Shown: positions 18,745 to 28,034, counted from the stretch's first letter. The stretch is 41,635 bases of DNA from W425 sp964503235 (GCA_964503235.1 CAZCZJ010000008.1:1-41635), one strand, 5' to 3'. Program-made: numbers and translations. Notes: generated from the letters alone by a model not told the origin.

Positions 18745-20004
18745 TTACTGTTTTATAACCGGGCGGTGTCCCCGGTCACGGTCTAACCGGTTTTTCGGTG
18801 TGTCAGGATAAAATCTGATTATTAGAGGATTGCGCATAGCCTGCTTAATTTCAGCCTCTTTTAGAGCGAGCTCTTCTTTAATAGTACGGTGTTCCACCAG
18901 CACGACAAGGCAATCGGCACCTTTAGCCGCCTCTTCTAACGAGGTGTAGCCGTACCCTTCCACCAGCGGGTCACAGGGAACTACTTCATAACCATCATCC
19001 TTGAGTATTTCAATAATTTTAAGCGCCGGGCTGTTCCTAGTATCATAAGTGTTCGGCTTATAGGTGATACCCAGAGCTATTATCCTGGGTTTTTTGATAT
19101 CTTTAAGGGCATGTTCGATTTTAGCCGTAATTTTTTGTGGTACTTCATCGTTAATCAGCCGGGCGGTATGGATAAGGCGTGAGTTTACCGGGTCGACTTC
19201 CTTGATAAACCAGGGGTCAACGGGAATACAGTGACCGCCGGCGCCGATACCCGGCTTGAGGATATCCACCCGGGGGTGCTTGTTAGCCAATTCAATGGCC
19301 TCGATGATATCAACACCGAGCCCTTCGGCTACAGCAGCGAACTCATTCGCCAGGGCGATACCGACATCACGACTGGTATTCTCCATGAGCTTCACCATTT
19401 CGGCGGTAACGTCATCGGTCAGGTAGAGATTGCCTTTGACGAAAGAAGCGTAAATTTCCCGGGTCATTTCAGCAGCTTTACCATCGAGTCCACCGATTAC
19501 CCGGTCATTATTGACGATTTCATCAAAAACCTCTCCGGGTAAAATTCTTTCCGGGCAGTGGCAGAGGTAAATATCCTCGCCTACCTTCATTCCGCCCTTT
19601 TCCAGCAGAGGCGCGATAAGGTTTCTACATGTAAGAATCGGGACGGTGCTTTCGACGATTACCAGATTACCGGGACGGAGGCAGGGGACAATGGACTCCA
19701 CCGCATCGATAACCTGGGAGAGGTCAGCTACCCGTCTTTCTTCATCGAGGGGTGTCGGGACGGAAATGATAAAGACATCCGCTTCACAGGGAGTCTTCTG
19801 GGCATGGAGGTTTTTCCTCACATCCGGTTCACTGAAAATTTCCCTGATATCGTTCTCGGCGAGGTGAAGGACTCCCTCGTTGATGGCATTGACCACGTTT
19901 TCTTCGATATCAACACCGATAACTTCATAGCCAACACGAGCTAGCATGATAGCCAGCGGCAACCCGACATACCCCGTGCCCATGACGACGATTTTCTCAG
20001 CCAC
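18745..20004 (-). CDS. wecC: nucleotide-sugar dehydrogenase, UDP-ManNAc dehydrogenase-like
   Basis: A 419-residue UDP-sugar dehydrogenase with Rossmann motif GTGYVGLP (9-16), CPERILPGE (150-158), catalytic Cys259 in GAGGHCIPVDPWF, and the C-terminal GITYKPNTYDTRNSPA segment. GGHCIPVDP is typical of the WecC/WbpA branch rather than Ugd. With WecB at the operon start it should turn UDP-GlcNAc via UDP-ManNAc into UDP-ManNAcA. It overlaps the upstream epimerase by eight bases. A UDP-GlcNAc dehydrogenase (WbpA) role is the main alternative. Confidence 0.88.
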   Translation of the reverse strand: MAEKIVVMGTGYVGLPLAIMLARVGYEVIGVDIEENVVNAINEGVLHLAENDIREIFSEPDVRKNLHAQKTPCEADVFIISVPTPLDEERRVADLSQVIDAVESIVPCLRPGNLVIVESTVPILTCRNLIAPLLEKGGMKVGEDIYLCHCPERILPGEVFDEIVNNDRVIGGLDGKAAEMTREIYASFVKGNLYLTDDVTAEMVKLMENTSRDVGIALANEFAAVAEGLGVDIIEAIELANKHPRVDILKPGIGAGGHCIPVDPWFIKEVDPVNSRLIHTARLINDEVPQKITAKIEHALKDIKKPRIIALGITYKPNTYDTRNSPALKIIEILKDDGYEVVPCDPLVEGYGYTSLEEAAKGADCLVVLVEHRTIKEELALKEAEIKQAMRNPLIIRFYPDTPKNRLDRDRGHRPVIKQ

Positions 20005-20911
20005 TGAGGTATACGCCTCTCTGCCATTCGATAGTCCTGGGGATTCCTTCCTCCAGGCTTACCGTGCTTTTATGTCCTAAATCATGGATTGCCCGGGAAA
20101 CATCCACCCTTTTGAACATAGTGGTATCCGGCTGTTCGTCTTTGTATTCAACCAGGCTATCGTTCTTACCCAGGTAACGTAGGATGATATCCGAACACTC
20201 CTTCATATCATGCAGTTCACTGCCGGCGATGTTATACACCATGCCGGGTTTGAACTTCTGATAGATATTGGCCAGCGTCCCGACGGTATCATCGACATAG
20301 GATGAGGTACGCTTGTGCTTGGTGTACACAGTATAAGGCAGATTATGGAGGGCGCGGTAGATGAACACACAGATAGCGCTCCGGTACTGGGAATAGTATT
20401 CACCGGGACCGTAGGTGTTGAAAAGTCTAACCCGTACCGTTTCCGTACCGAACTGGTCGGCCGAGTTTAAAATCTGCATCTCGTTGACCCATTTGGTCAT
20501 AGCATAATCGTTCATCTGCCTGACGGGTACCTTATCCATGACTTCTTCACTCATAACCTGGCGGTAGTCGCCATAGACCTCAGAGCTGCTGGTAATTATC
20601 ATCTTGAATTTCAGGCGTTCCTGCATGCGGATGATATTCTTGGTGCCGATAGCATTGGTTTTCCAGAGGTTTTCATAGTGGTCCTCACCGTTACGCCGTC
20701 CGAACTCAGCGGCAAGATGGTAAACAAAGTCGAAATTCATGCTGGAGAGCAGGTTTTCGACCTGGCGGAATTCACCGATATCACATCGGATGTAATAAGG
20801 CTCATCGGAGTGCGTCCTGTCGGCAATCCAGACTTCATTATCTCTTTTTTCCAGTTCTGCTGCCAAGGGTTTGCCTACCGCTCCCAGACCACCGGTTACC
20901 AGGATTTTCAT
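19997..20911 (-). CDS. NAD-dependent epimerase/dehydratase (extended SDR)
   Basis: A 304-residue sugar-nucleotide SDR. The cofactor loop is GGLGAVG (7-13), slightly off the usual GxxGxxG spacing. Triad residues lie in SSSEVYGDY and YAMTKWVNE. The NTYGPGEYYS segment is the sugar-binding loop seen in dTDP-glucose dehydratase and UDP-hexose epimerase relatives. It overlaps wecB by four bases and wecC by eight, so it belongs to the UDP-ManNAcA part of the operon. The reaction is unassigned. Confidence 0.86.
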   Translation of the reverse strand: MKILVTGGLGAVGKPLAAELEKRDNEVWIADRTHSDEPYYIRCDIGEFRQVENLLSSMNFDFVYHLAAEFGRRNGEDHYENLWKTNAIGTKNIIRMQERLKFKMIITSSSEVYGDYRQVMSEEVMDKVPVRQMNDYAMTKWVNEMQILNSADQFGTETVRVRLFNTYGPGEYYSQYRSAICVFIYRALHNLPYTVYTKHKRTSSYVDDTVGTLANIYQKFKPGMVYNIAGSELHDMKECSDIILRYLGKNDSLVEYKDEQPDTTMFKRVDVSRAIHDLGHKSTVSLEEGIPRTIEWQRGVYLSG

Positions 20912-21990
20912 ATTTTCCCCTCCACAACGTCAATAATTCTTGCTGCGGCTTTACCATCGCCGAAGGGATTCTGCCAGCCTGTTTCTCTCTTCATCATGGT
21001 TTTAGAACACTCTACTATTTTATCCGGAACAGTGCCGGCCAGGATATTGGCACCCACATCGATAGTCTCCGGTCTTTCCGTGTTATCCCTCAAGGTAACG
21101 CAGGGAACGCCGAGGATGCAGGCTTCTTCCTGGACACCGCCGGAATCGGTAAGTATCATCCGGGCATTACTTTCAAGCTGTAAAAACTCAAGGAAATCTA
21201 CCGGCTCGGTCAGGATTATCTGCCGTGACCGGGGCCTGAGCCGGAATTCCGTCATCATTTTCCTGGCGCGGGGGTGAACGGGGTAGATGACCGGTAAATC
21301 ATGGGTAGTGGCAACCCTGATAACACCTTCGAGAATAGATGCAAATCTAGCGCGGTAGTCCACATTCTCCTGGCGGTGTATCGTCATCAGTATGTATTTT
21401 TTGTATTGTACGCCCAGCTTATCGATAACGGAGGTCTTACTCTTCGATATTTTTAAATTTTGATTGACAGCATCAACCACAGTATTGCCGGTAACGTATA
21501 ACTTGTCTTCGTCGATGCCTTCTTTCTGCAGGATTGCCCTGGATTTCTCGGTGGGAATGAACAAAAAGTCGGCACAGTGATCCACCAGAACCCGGTTTAT
21601 CTCTTCGGGCATGGTCCTGTCATAGCTTCTCAGGCCGGCTTCGATATGCCCGACCTTGATATTAAGCTTGACCGAAGCCAGAGCCGCGGCAAGGGTAGAA
21701 TTGGTATCGCCTTCAACCAGAACAATATCCGGGCATTCCTGCTGTAATACCTTTTCTACGCCAGTTAATATTTTACCGGTCTGGTCAGCGTGCGACGATG
21801 AGCCTACTTCAAGATTATGCTTTGCCTGAGGTAATTTAAGCTGTTCTATAAATACTTTGTCCAGGTTATAGGAATAATGCTGACCGGTATGAAGAATAAA
21901 GAATTCGATTTGCCTTTTCTCCAACTCCCGGATAACCGGCGACATCTTGATAATCTCAGGACGCGTTCCCAGAATAACAGCCGTCTTCAT
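20908..21990 (-). CDS. wecB: UDP-N-acetylglucosamine 2-epimerase (non-hydrolysing)
   Basis: A 360-residue GT-B-fold enzyme interconverting UDP-GlcNAc and UDP-ManNAc. It shows the family landmarks: GTRPEIIKMSPVI (8-20), GDTNSTLAA (94-102), HIEAGLRS (115-122) and PEEINR (128-133), and later TDSGGVQEEA, the UDP-binding loop. It is the first gene of a four-gene overlapping unit (wecB, SDR, wecC, radical SAM). tRNA-Thr lies ~100 bases upstream on the same strand, so read-through from the tRNA promoter is possible. Confidence 0.93.
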   Translation of the reverse strand: MKTAVILGTRPEIIKMSPVIRELEKRQIEFFILHTGQHYSYNLDKVFIEQLKLPQAKHNLEVGSSSHADQTGKILTGVEKVLQQECPDIVLVEGDTNSTLAAALASVKLNIKVGHIEAGLRSYDRTMPEEINRVLVDHCADFLFIPTEKSRAILQKEGIDEDKLYVTGNTVVDAVNQNLKISKSKTSVIDKLGVQYKKYILMTIHRQENVDYRARFASILEGVIRVATTHDLPVIYPVHPRARKMMTEFRLRPRSRQIILTEPVDFLEFLQLESNARMILTDSGGVQEEACILGVPCVTLRDNTERPETIDVGANILAGTVPDKIVECSKTMMKRETGWQNPFGDGKAAARIIDVVEGKI

Positions 21991-22091
21991 CGTTAAACCT
22001 CGTTCCCTTTGTCGTCATTATAAGGACTGGGGGTGATGGGGGTCAAGATTTCAGAGAAACGTAGTGCACGGAGATGGTATTGTAGAAAAAA

Positions 22092-22166
22092 TGGAGCCAG
22101 CGGTCAGAGTCGAACTGACGACCGGCGGTTTACGAAACCGCTGCTCTACCACTGAGCTACGCTGGC
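22092..22166 (-). tRNA. tRNA-Thr (CGU anticodon)
   Basis: A 75-base cloverleaf on the minus strand. Acceptor GCCAGCG pairs with CGCTGGC, the D arm is GCTC/GAGC, the anticodon stem GCGGT/ACCGC carries CGT, the T arm GTCAG/CTGAC encloses TTCGACT, and the CCA end is encoded. An integrase remnant lies 57 bases from its 5' end. Confidence 0.93.
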
Positions 22167-22223
22167 ATCAGACACGATTTTACCCTATTTTCTACCAATA
22201 AGTCCACAATTGTAAACATTTTG

Positions 22224-22379
22224 CTAACCAACCGTTTTAACTGGCACATCCGCCGGGGCTATTTGTAGCCCTTCCCCTAATCGTTGGACTGCGGCTTCTT
22301 GCAGCCCGGGCAGAACATGGCTATAGGTGTCCAGTGTGATAGCAACGGTACTGTGGCCGAGCCTGTTCGCCGAAAGCCT
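22224..22379 (-). pseudogene. C-terminal remnant of a tyrosine recombinase (phage-type integrase)
   Basis: Fifty-one codons open between a TAA (22380-22382) and TAG (22224-22226), with no start codon. They read LGHSTVAITLDTYSHVLPGL followed by QEAAVQRLGE, the tail of the integrase catalytic domain with the GHS and the presumed catalytic Tyr in TYSH. Everything upstream of that, including the first catalytic Arg, is missing or out of frame. The position beside a tRNA gene fits an old integration site, although it lies on the 5' side of the tRNA, which is atypical. Confidence 0.75.
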
Positions 22380-22564
22380 TTATTAGGCATCTACCATAGA
22401 GCTGAGCCAGGTAGATCCGCCACTTCTTTTTTTGCTATATTAACCCTATTAGTCACAAAATGGCTTTTTGTTAAACGCAGTCTTTACGCACATGTATTCA
22501 TCCCGATGTTCATCCAATGGTGACACCTACGGAATTAACTCAAAGGTCTTGCGGGAGAGCCGAA

Positions 22565-22933
22565 TCATAAGTCATGCTGGTGGTATTGTTCGTCATCCTC
22601 ATCAGCCGACTCTTCACTTTGATATTCTGGAGAAACCGAATGATATGGCGACTGCTCCATGAATTCATCAGTCACCCTTTTTCGATATTCACGACTTAAT
22701 GGGACTAGGTCAACCGAAGGGTCATCTCGTGAAATAAGCTCACGTAATTCATTTTCTGACTGGGCTACAGGGGTAAAAGCATCGCCAGAGGGGCCTTGTA
22801 CTCGCTCAAACCAACCCATTTTGGTCCAGACGAAAATCCTTCCTTCCTCAGGGTTGTCCGGGGCAGTCCCCAATATTCGGAGTCGAGTACCACGGAACTC
22901 ATCCCGTGTAATATTTTCCCTGTCTTCAACCAT
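22565..22933 (-). CDS. hypothetical protein, acidic C-terminus
   Basis: A 122-residue soluble protein I do not recognise. The start at 22933 is chosen because a strong SD (GGGAGGTG) lies five bases before this ATG; the longer frame to 22978 has none. The middle contains GRIFVWTKMGWFERVQGPSG, and the last 25 residues are rich in Glu, Asp and His (ESADEDDEQYHQHDL), a possible metal-binding tail. It stands alone between the integrase remnant and a long AT-rich gap, so it could be cargo from the lost element. Function unknown. Confidence 0.6.
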   Translation of the reverse strand: MVEDRENITRDEFRGTRLRILGTAPDNPEEGRIFVWTKMGWFERVQGPSGDAFTPVAQSENELRELISRDDPSVDLVPLSREYRKRVTDEFMEQSPYHSVSPEYQSEESADEDDEQYHQHDL

Positions 22934-23561
22934 TTTACACCTCCCTGATGACTGAGACGCACACGTGCTTGATTTCATTATACATTAAATTAGACCTAAC
23001 GGAGGAGAAGTGAAGTCTGTGCTGCGCTTAGGTATCATATTAATAAGTTGAATTTTCTGTAACGCATCGAGTTCATATTTGATTAGATTGTTTGTGTATT
23101 AAGACGTTTTGTGCTACTTTCACGATTTTAGATACGCATGGAAGGGCAGATATCCCAATGTTTGTGTAATGGTAGACATTGCTGAACGGATAACACAGAG
23201 GAGAGTGCTGCTACTCCCGTTCCTAATTGAACAATCTGACGATATGTACAAACAGATGGAGGCCAACACTGGCGGACGGGGAGACGGGGGAGGCTCCGAT
23301 CTTGCTTGATATTACTTCACCGCCACATTAATTCTTTAGTCCTAAAAAATACGTATGACTAACCGTCCATTAATAATGTAACTAGCCCCAAAAGACACCA
23401 TCTTTTATTTATACTCAGGTGTAAATACACATTGACATATCTGAACAAATAAAGTAATATACCCTAACCTTTTGTTTATATTGTATATATCGTTGGTAAC
23501 AAAGATATTTTAAATCCGAATTAATGTATCCAGTTAGGGGGAGTGTGAGAGGCTTTTGGAA
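22934..23561. other. AT-rich intergenic stretch with one weak small ORF
   Basis: About 630 bases without a convincing gene. A 66-codon plus-strand frame (23109-23309) ends in a Gly-rich tail and has no clear SD; I do not call it. The right half holds the promoter of the lipoprotein gene. Confidence 0.5.
23432..23460 (+). promoter_or_regulatory. candidate promoter for the lipoprotein gene
   Basis: TTGACA (perfect -35, 23432-23437), 17-base spacer, TAATAT (23455-23460), leaving a leader of about 95 bases before the ATG at 23562. Confidence 0.5.
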
Positions 23562-24617
23562 ATGAAAAAGACAATAGTTGGAATCATATTGATTGTTATA
23601 TTTATAACAATTCCAATGGCGTGTGATAACGCCACATCTTCGACCAGTTTTGATACAACTACTCAGAACCCTACGACCGAACCCGATTATCCCGTTTCCG
23701 GGCGTTTGGATGTGTCACCTATCACCGACAAGGAAATGGAGATACATTTCACTATCGATATCGAGCGTATCTGGGATGGTACCTGGCACTACGTTGAGGC
23801 GACCTCGGATACGCTGGCTGATTCTAAAGCCTGGATAAAGGTATTGTGGGCGGGGATCGACGGGCCTTATTCCGAAGCCAGGCAATATACGGAGATTCCC
23901 CTTGAAGATATTGTCGTGAGTGGTGATACATCCTGGGAAGGTAATGCCCTGGAAACCAGGACCATTGAGTTATGTAGTACTATTCGGTTGCCCAAGGATG
24001 GCAAGTGGGATTTTAAAGGCCAATTTGCTGGCGATAATTGGATAAGGCCGGTAAGCCTAACTCAAAGGCTGGCCGTCGCCGATGGTATTGTCGTCCCCAA
24101 TTATCCTCAAGACCTACTAGATAGTCCTCTGGCATATCTTGAGCTTTACGGCCACGGGTTAACAGGAAAGGTGACAACAAATGAACAGTATCCGGTATCT
24201 GTGGAACTGGATATGACACATCCGCCCCTTGCCGGAGAAGAAGTAACGGTAACCTGTCTTGTGCGTTCGCCATATTATGATATCGATGATTTTAAGGTTA
24301 GAACCTATTTTAAAAAAAGAAATGAGGACAACGAAATCGTCAATGTATCGGCCACAGAAATTGTAGTAAGTACTGAAGTTGGCTGGGATGTGGATGCTTA
24401 CGGCGACACAATCTGGAAAGACTGGGAGACGGATATTGCCAAAGATGAGACGATAAAGTTAACGCATATAATCGAATTTCCGGAACCTGGTGAATGGGAG
24501 ATACGCGTTTATGGTAGTTGTATCCTACCGGAAGAGAAATATTACACAATTACTGATGCTATCAAACTGACTATTATGGAGGATAAGGCATACTACGGCT
24601 GGAAGGACAGAAACTAG
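23562..24617 (+). CDS. predicted lipoprotein of unknown function
   Basis: A 351-residue exported protein. It starts MKKTIVGIILIVIFITIPMAC, a type II signal peptide with lipobox IPMAC, so Cys21 should be lipidated. A Ser/Thr-rich linker follows. The body appears to hold two related beta-rich halves (compare EMEIHFTIDIERIWDG with GEEVTVTCLVRSPYYD, and the WEGNALETRTIELCSTIRLP and WETDIAKDETIKLTHIIEFP strands), suggesting an internal duplication of an Ig-like domain. ATG 23562 is chosen because the longer frame adds only a TTG. It is monocistronic. No enzyme motif seen; binding or adhesion is a guess. Confidence 0.75.
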   Translation: MKKTIVGIILIVIFITIPMACDNATSSTSFDTTTQNPTTEPDYPVSGRLDVSPITDKEMEIHFTIDIERIWDGTWHYVEATSDTLADSKAWIKVLWAGIDGPYSEARQYTEIPLEDIVVSGDTSWEGNALETRTIELCSTIRLPKDGKWDFKGQFAGDNWIRPVSLTQRLAVADGIVVPNYPQDLLDSPLAYLELYGHGLTGKVTTNEQYPVSVELDMTHPPLAGEEVTVTCLVRSPYYDIDDFKVRTYFKKRNEDNEIVNVSATEIVVSTEVGWDVDAYGDTIWKDWETDIAKDETIKLTHIIEFPEPGEWEIRVYGSCILPEEKYYTITDAIKLTIMEDKAYYGWKDRN

Positions 24618-24792
24618 TATATATTAATTGATTAGTGAATACTGGAATAATATGAGAAAAACATAATTGTACAGTACTTAAATTTATCAGGGGGTTGTCG
24701 ATGAAAACACTGTTTATAATAACCAATTGTATGTTAAGGGTGTATTTTTTTCTCTCTACCGTTTCCCTTTCTTTCTGTAGGTTTGGAATTTA

Positions 24793-26394
24793 TCAGTTGT
24801 GCTTGCGGAGTGGGATTTCTTTTAAAAATAGATTAATAACAAAAGCGGTAACCACGATAAAAAGCCCGATGAAGAAAATGTACGATAGCGCCGAGCTAAG
24901 GGATTCGCGTAGTGTCTGTAATAACTGCTCCAGATATGTAGGCCCTTGCGGTCCTGCCTGATTCAGAAGGGCCTGCAATTGTGCCTGTGATTCAGGGCTG
25001 ACCAGAGCTTCGGGATTGTGTGCCAGAGATTCCAGTTGTTCCAGAGTGAATAAAGATTTGACGGCGTCTGGTAAGCGGGTAAGAAATTCTGTAGCAAATC
25101 GGTTGTTCATTATTGACCCAAAAACAGAGAGCCCGACAGAACCTCCAATCGAGCGAAAGAAAGTGGAAGAAGACGTGGCAACGCCGAGTATCTCACGGGG
25201 TACCGCATTCTGAACCGCAATCATATACAGCGGCATAGTGCTGCCCAGGCCTATTCCGGTAATGATGATACTGACTACCGCCGTTCCGTAACTTGTTTCT
25301 GGGGTCATCCTGGATAGTAATCCTATCCCGGCACCCATAACAGCCAGACCAAAAGCGCCCTGAATCCGGTAGTGTCCACCGGTGCGAGACAACAGCTGGC
25401 CGGAAACCAAGCTACCACCGACAACGCCTAGCATCATGGGCATCAAAAAAGTGCCGCTTGTGGTGGCGGTTACCCCGAGTACTCCTTGAAAAAAAAGTGG
25501 AATAAAGATAATAGAGCCGAACATGCCTATGCCCGTAAAGAAGGTAACAATAATCGACACGGTTACTATACGGTTTCGAAATAATGATAAAGGGATTATG
25601 GGTTCCTCAGCCCGGCTTTCAATGATAATAAACACGACCATCATTATTAATGAGAAGGCGAACATACCTATAATCGTCGCTGAGCCCCAGGCATATTCGA
25701 CACCAGCCCACGTTAATGCCAGCATCGACGGTATGACTACCAATATCAAAGTCGCTAGCCCTGTATAATCGACATGATGTTTCACAATGCCAGGTTTAAT
25801 ATTCGGGAAGAATTTTATAAATAGGAGAATAACCACTAAACCTAACGGGATATTAATAAAAAAGACCCAATGCCATGAAAGACTATCTGTTAAAAAGCCG
25901 CCGAGCGACGGACCGATAATGGACGAGATGCCAAAAACGCCGCTAATATAACCTTGATACTTGCCTCTCTCAGCTGGAGGGAAGATATCAGCGATGACAG
26001 TAAAAGCATTAGCCATCATAATGCCCCCGCCCACACCCTGTAATCCACGGAAGGCAATCAGCAGCATCATGCTGTTGCTTAAGCCCGAAAGCAAGGACGC
26101 GACGATAAATATACTCAGTCCGATGACGTAAAACATCTTCCGGCCGTACATATCGATCAATTTTCCCGTAATAGGAATTGCAACCGCCGAGGTGATAATA
26201 TAAACGGAGGTAACCCAGGTATATTGACTAAAACCCTGCAGATCAGCGACGATACGGGGCATAGCCGTACCCACGACGGTCTGATCCAGTGAGGCTAAAA
26301 ACATCGCCAGCATCACGCCGATAAACGTAACCACAACCTGTCGGCGCGGCAGACCACTAATATCTGTTTGATTCGGCACCGGAACCGAGTTCAT
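24793..26394 (-). CDS. MFS multidrug exporter, DHA2 family (EmrB/QacA type)
   Basis: A 533-residue permease with about 14 membrane helices, as expected for DHA2. Motif A-like GKLIDMYGRKMF (~76-87), LASLDQTVVGTAMPRIVADL in helix 1 with the conserved Asp, and motif C-like GPSLGGFLTDSLSWHWVFFINIP (in parts) near 160. The long loop SLFTLEQLESLAHNPEALVS before the last helix is common in the family. It should export drugs or other hydrophobic compounds with protons. It is monocistronic and there is no membrane-fusion partner nearby. Confidence 0.9.
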   Translation of the reverse strand: MNSVPVPNQTDISGLPRRQVVVTFIGVMLAMFLASLDQTVVGTAMPRIVADLQGFSQYTWVTSVYIITSAVAIPITGKLIDMYGRKMFYVIGLSIFIVASLLSGLSNSMMLLIAFRGLQGVGGGIMMANAFTVIADIFPPAERGKYQGYISGVFGISSIIGPSLGGFLTDSLSWHWVFFINIPLGLVVILLFIKFFPNIKPGIVKHHVDYTGLATLILVVIPSMLALTWAGVEYAWGSATIIGMFAFSLIMMVVFIIIESRAEEPIIPLSLFRNRIVTVSIIVTFFTGIGMFGSIIFIPLFFQGVLGVTATTSGTFLMPMMLGVVGGSLVSGQLLSRTGGHYRIQGAFGLAVMGAGIGLLSRMTPETSYGTAVVSIIITGIGLGSTMPLYMIAVQNAVPREILGVATSSSTFFRSIGGSVGLSVFGSIMNNRFATEFLTRLPDAVKSLFTLEQLESLAHNPEALVSPESQAQLQALLNQAGPQGPTYLEQLLQTLRESLSSALSYIFFIGLFIVVTAFVINLFLKEIPLRKHN

Positions 26395-26713
26395 CTTTTT
26401 ATCTTCATCTTGAGCTACAATCTTACACGAGAGGATGCTTCTTGGGTTAAATACTGCAGCATACTGCTATGAGAAATACCTTGGTTGAGCAAATCATAAA
26501 AGATGGGCTTATATCTATTATATTGGATAGCTATTGGATATATCAAAAAGTAGATGAAATTGTCGCTGATTGGAAGAATCGACGTAATGATTATTGCTGG
26601 TTCAATCCCAGCCGCTGCCACTTTATGCTAGACTTCACATTTCTTGGGTTTCTCTTGATAACTCCCCAAAACTAACTTGAGGTGTAAAGGCATCATGGTA
26701 TTATCCGGCCTTT
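26395..26713. other. intergenic stretch holding a tRNA-like 3' fragment
   Basis: No convincing gene. At 26596-26612 a perfect T-arm (GCTGG, loop TTCAATC, CCAGC) is followed by CGCTGCCA, like the end of a tRNA, but no matching acceptor 5' strand, D arm or anticodon arm lies upstream. Two opposing ~68-codon frames here look spurious; one begins MAAAGIEPA, the usual antisense trace of a T-arm. Confidence 0.45.
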
Positions 26714-26899
26714 TTACATATTAAAGAAGCCGAAGAGAATAGCCGGGACGATTATAACCAATAAACCGACCAAAAAGCCGCCGCTGATCAAACCACGCGC
26801 CTTTCGGTTATCATGGTAAAGCCTTACCAGCCCGCGACCGAATAGACAGGCGGCAATTATAAACAAAACAAGGGCAACAATAAAACTTACAAAGTACAT
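26714..26899 (-). CDS. small membrane protein at the end of the hydrogenase operon
   Basis: Sixty-one residues with two hydrophobic helices (~4-20 and ~41-58) joined by a basic loop RLYHDNRKARG. The ATG overlaps the end of the maturation protease gene by 13 bases and has GGAG nine bases upstream, so it should be co-translated with it. I do not recognise the family. Overlap with a hydrogenase gene suggests a role in membrane anchoring or assembly; this is inference. Confidence 0.65.
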   Translation of the reverse strand: MYFVSFIVALVLFIIAACLFGRGLVRLYHDNRKARGLISGGFLVGLLVIIVPAILFGFFNM

Positions 26900-27408
26900 A
26901 AGCTTACGCTCCTTTCTAATGCGGCAAAGTTATCACGGCAGATTTCACCGAGTAGTCTGACTGCTTTATTAGCGGCGGTATCTAAGTTTGGTGTCAGCTC
27001 CGTACCCCAGTCCAGCTTCTCCGGACGGGCAACCAGGAAGAATATTTCCGGCTCGTAGTCGAGTAACCCCCACATCCGTACCAGTTCGAGGACTCCTACC
27101 TGATGGAAGGATACTATATTCTTACCCGGTTCACGAAAACCGGGCCCCGGTTTAAACAGGCACACCTCCCCTGATGCTATATCAGCCATCATAACATCCA
27201 CCACGATTACCCTTTGGATGCCCTCCAGGGAGCCAAGCAGATTGAATCCCCCCACGCCGCCTTCCTCAACTTTCACATCAGGCGGTAGTCCGGCTTCCCT
27301 CAACCTCCGGACGACGTGAACACCAAAACCTTCATCGCCCATGATGATATTGCCTACACCCAGCACTAATGTCGTCCCCGTTATATTATCGGTATTGGCC
27401 AATGGCAC
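26887..27408 (-). CDS. [NiFe] hydrogenase maturation protease (HyaD/HupD family)
   Basis: A 173-residue endopeptidase that removes the C-terminal extension of the large subunit after nickel insertion. The family N-terminus GVGNIIMGDEGFGVHVV is present, with the expected Ni-probing residues Glu26, Asp71 (VVDVMMAD) and His102 (SFHQVG). GTG start with AGGAG five bases upstream. It lies downstream of the large subunit and cytochrome b genes in the same operon, so its likely substrate is the 28045-29631 product, which carries a cleavable tail. Confidence 0.93.
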   Translation of the reverse strand: MPLANTDNITGTTLVLGVGNIIMGDEGFGVHVVRRLREAGLPPDVKVEEGGVGGFNLLGSLEGIQRVIVVDVMMADIASGEVCLFKPGPGFREPGKNIVSFHQVGVLELVRMWGLLDYEPEIFFLVARPEKLDWGTELTPNLDTAANKAVRLLGEICRDNFAALERSVSLCTL

Positions 27409-27419
27409 GGCTCCTCTGA

Positions 27420-28034
27420 TTAATCTTCTTTTTCCTCGGTACTGGTGAGGAGATGCATCTCTTTAATCTCGGAGAATTTCTCGCGTATGGTCAGGTAAAC
27501 GTGAATCATTATAAACATGATGAACAACCAGGTAACCACAAAATGGGCTATTCGTACCTCTATTTCATTATTGAATAATCCGTAGTTGAACCAACTGAAA
27601 GCCCCATCGGGATATTTCATGGCCAGCCCGGATATTATCTGGAATATAACTAAGATAAACGCAAGACAGTAGGAAATCATCTGTAACGGATTATACTTCT
27701 TTTCCAGTTCCGGCTCTTTGCCCATATAGGCATAGTAGGCTATTATCCTGGGTAGCAATTTGATGTCGGACCAAGTAGGGAGAAAGGAACGCCAGTCGCG
27801 GTCTTTGCCCACGAACATACTGATAATCCGTACTACCACAGCGATAACAAGAACGGCGGCGAAGAAGAAATGCACGCCGCGGGTTAATGACATCAGGAAT
27901 CCGGCACCCCCGATGAAAGGCCGGTGGATATAGAAGCCGGTGATAATCAAGAGGATAATGGATACTATAATTAACTCGTGAAGAATTCGAAAAGACAGAG
28001 GATGTCTTAATGCATTATTTATTCGACTTGCCAT
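27420..28034 (-). CDS. hydrogenase cytochrome b subunit (HyaC/HupC type)
   Basis: A 204-residue di-haem cytochrome b that anchors the uptake hydrogenase and passes electrons to the quinone pool or another membrane acceptor. Four hydrophobic helices are visible. Candidate haem-ligand His residues are His19 (RILHELI), His51 (RGVHFFF), His164 (RIAHFVV) and His178 (MIHVYL), the usual arrangement in this family. It begins 11 bases after the large subunit gene behind a GGGGG-type SD. If the host lacks quinones, as Dehalococcoides does, the acceptor would differ. Confidence 0.9.
   Translation of the reverse strand: MASRINNALRHPLSFRILHELIIVSIILLIITGFYIHRPFIGGAGFLMSLTRGVHFFFAAVLVIAVVVRIISMFVGKDRDWRSFLPTWSDIKLLPRIIAYYAYMGKEPELEKKYNPLQMISYCLAFILVIFQIISGLAMKYPDGAFSWFNYGLFNNEIEVRIAHFVVTWLFIMFIMIHVYLTIREKFSEIKEMHLLTSTEEKED

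Noticed and set aside
23109..23309. 66-codon plus-strand frame
   Set aside because: No SD, Gly-rich end and no recognisable pattern; kept only as a note in the gap entry.
24695..24961. Plus-strand frame starting MSMKTLFIITN
   Set aside because: SD-like GGGGG is present, but most of it is antisense to the DHA2 exporter and the translation has no recognisable pattern.
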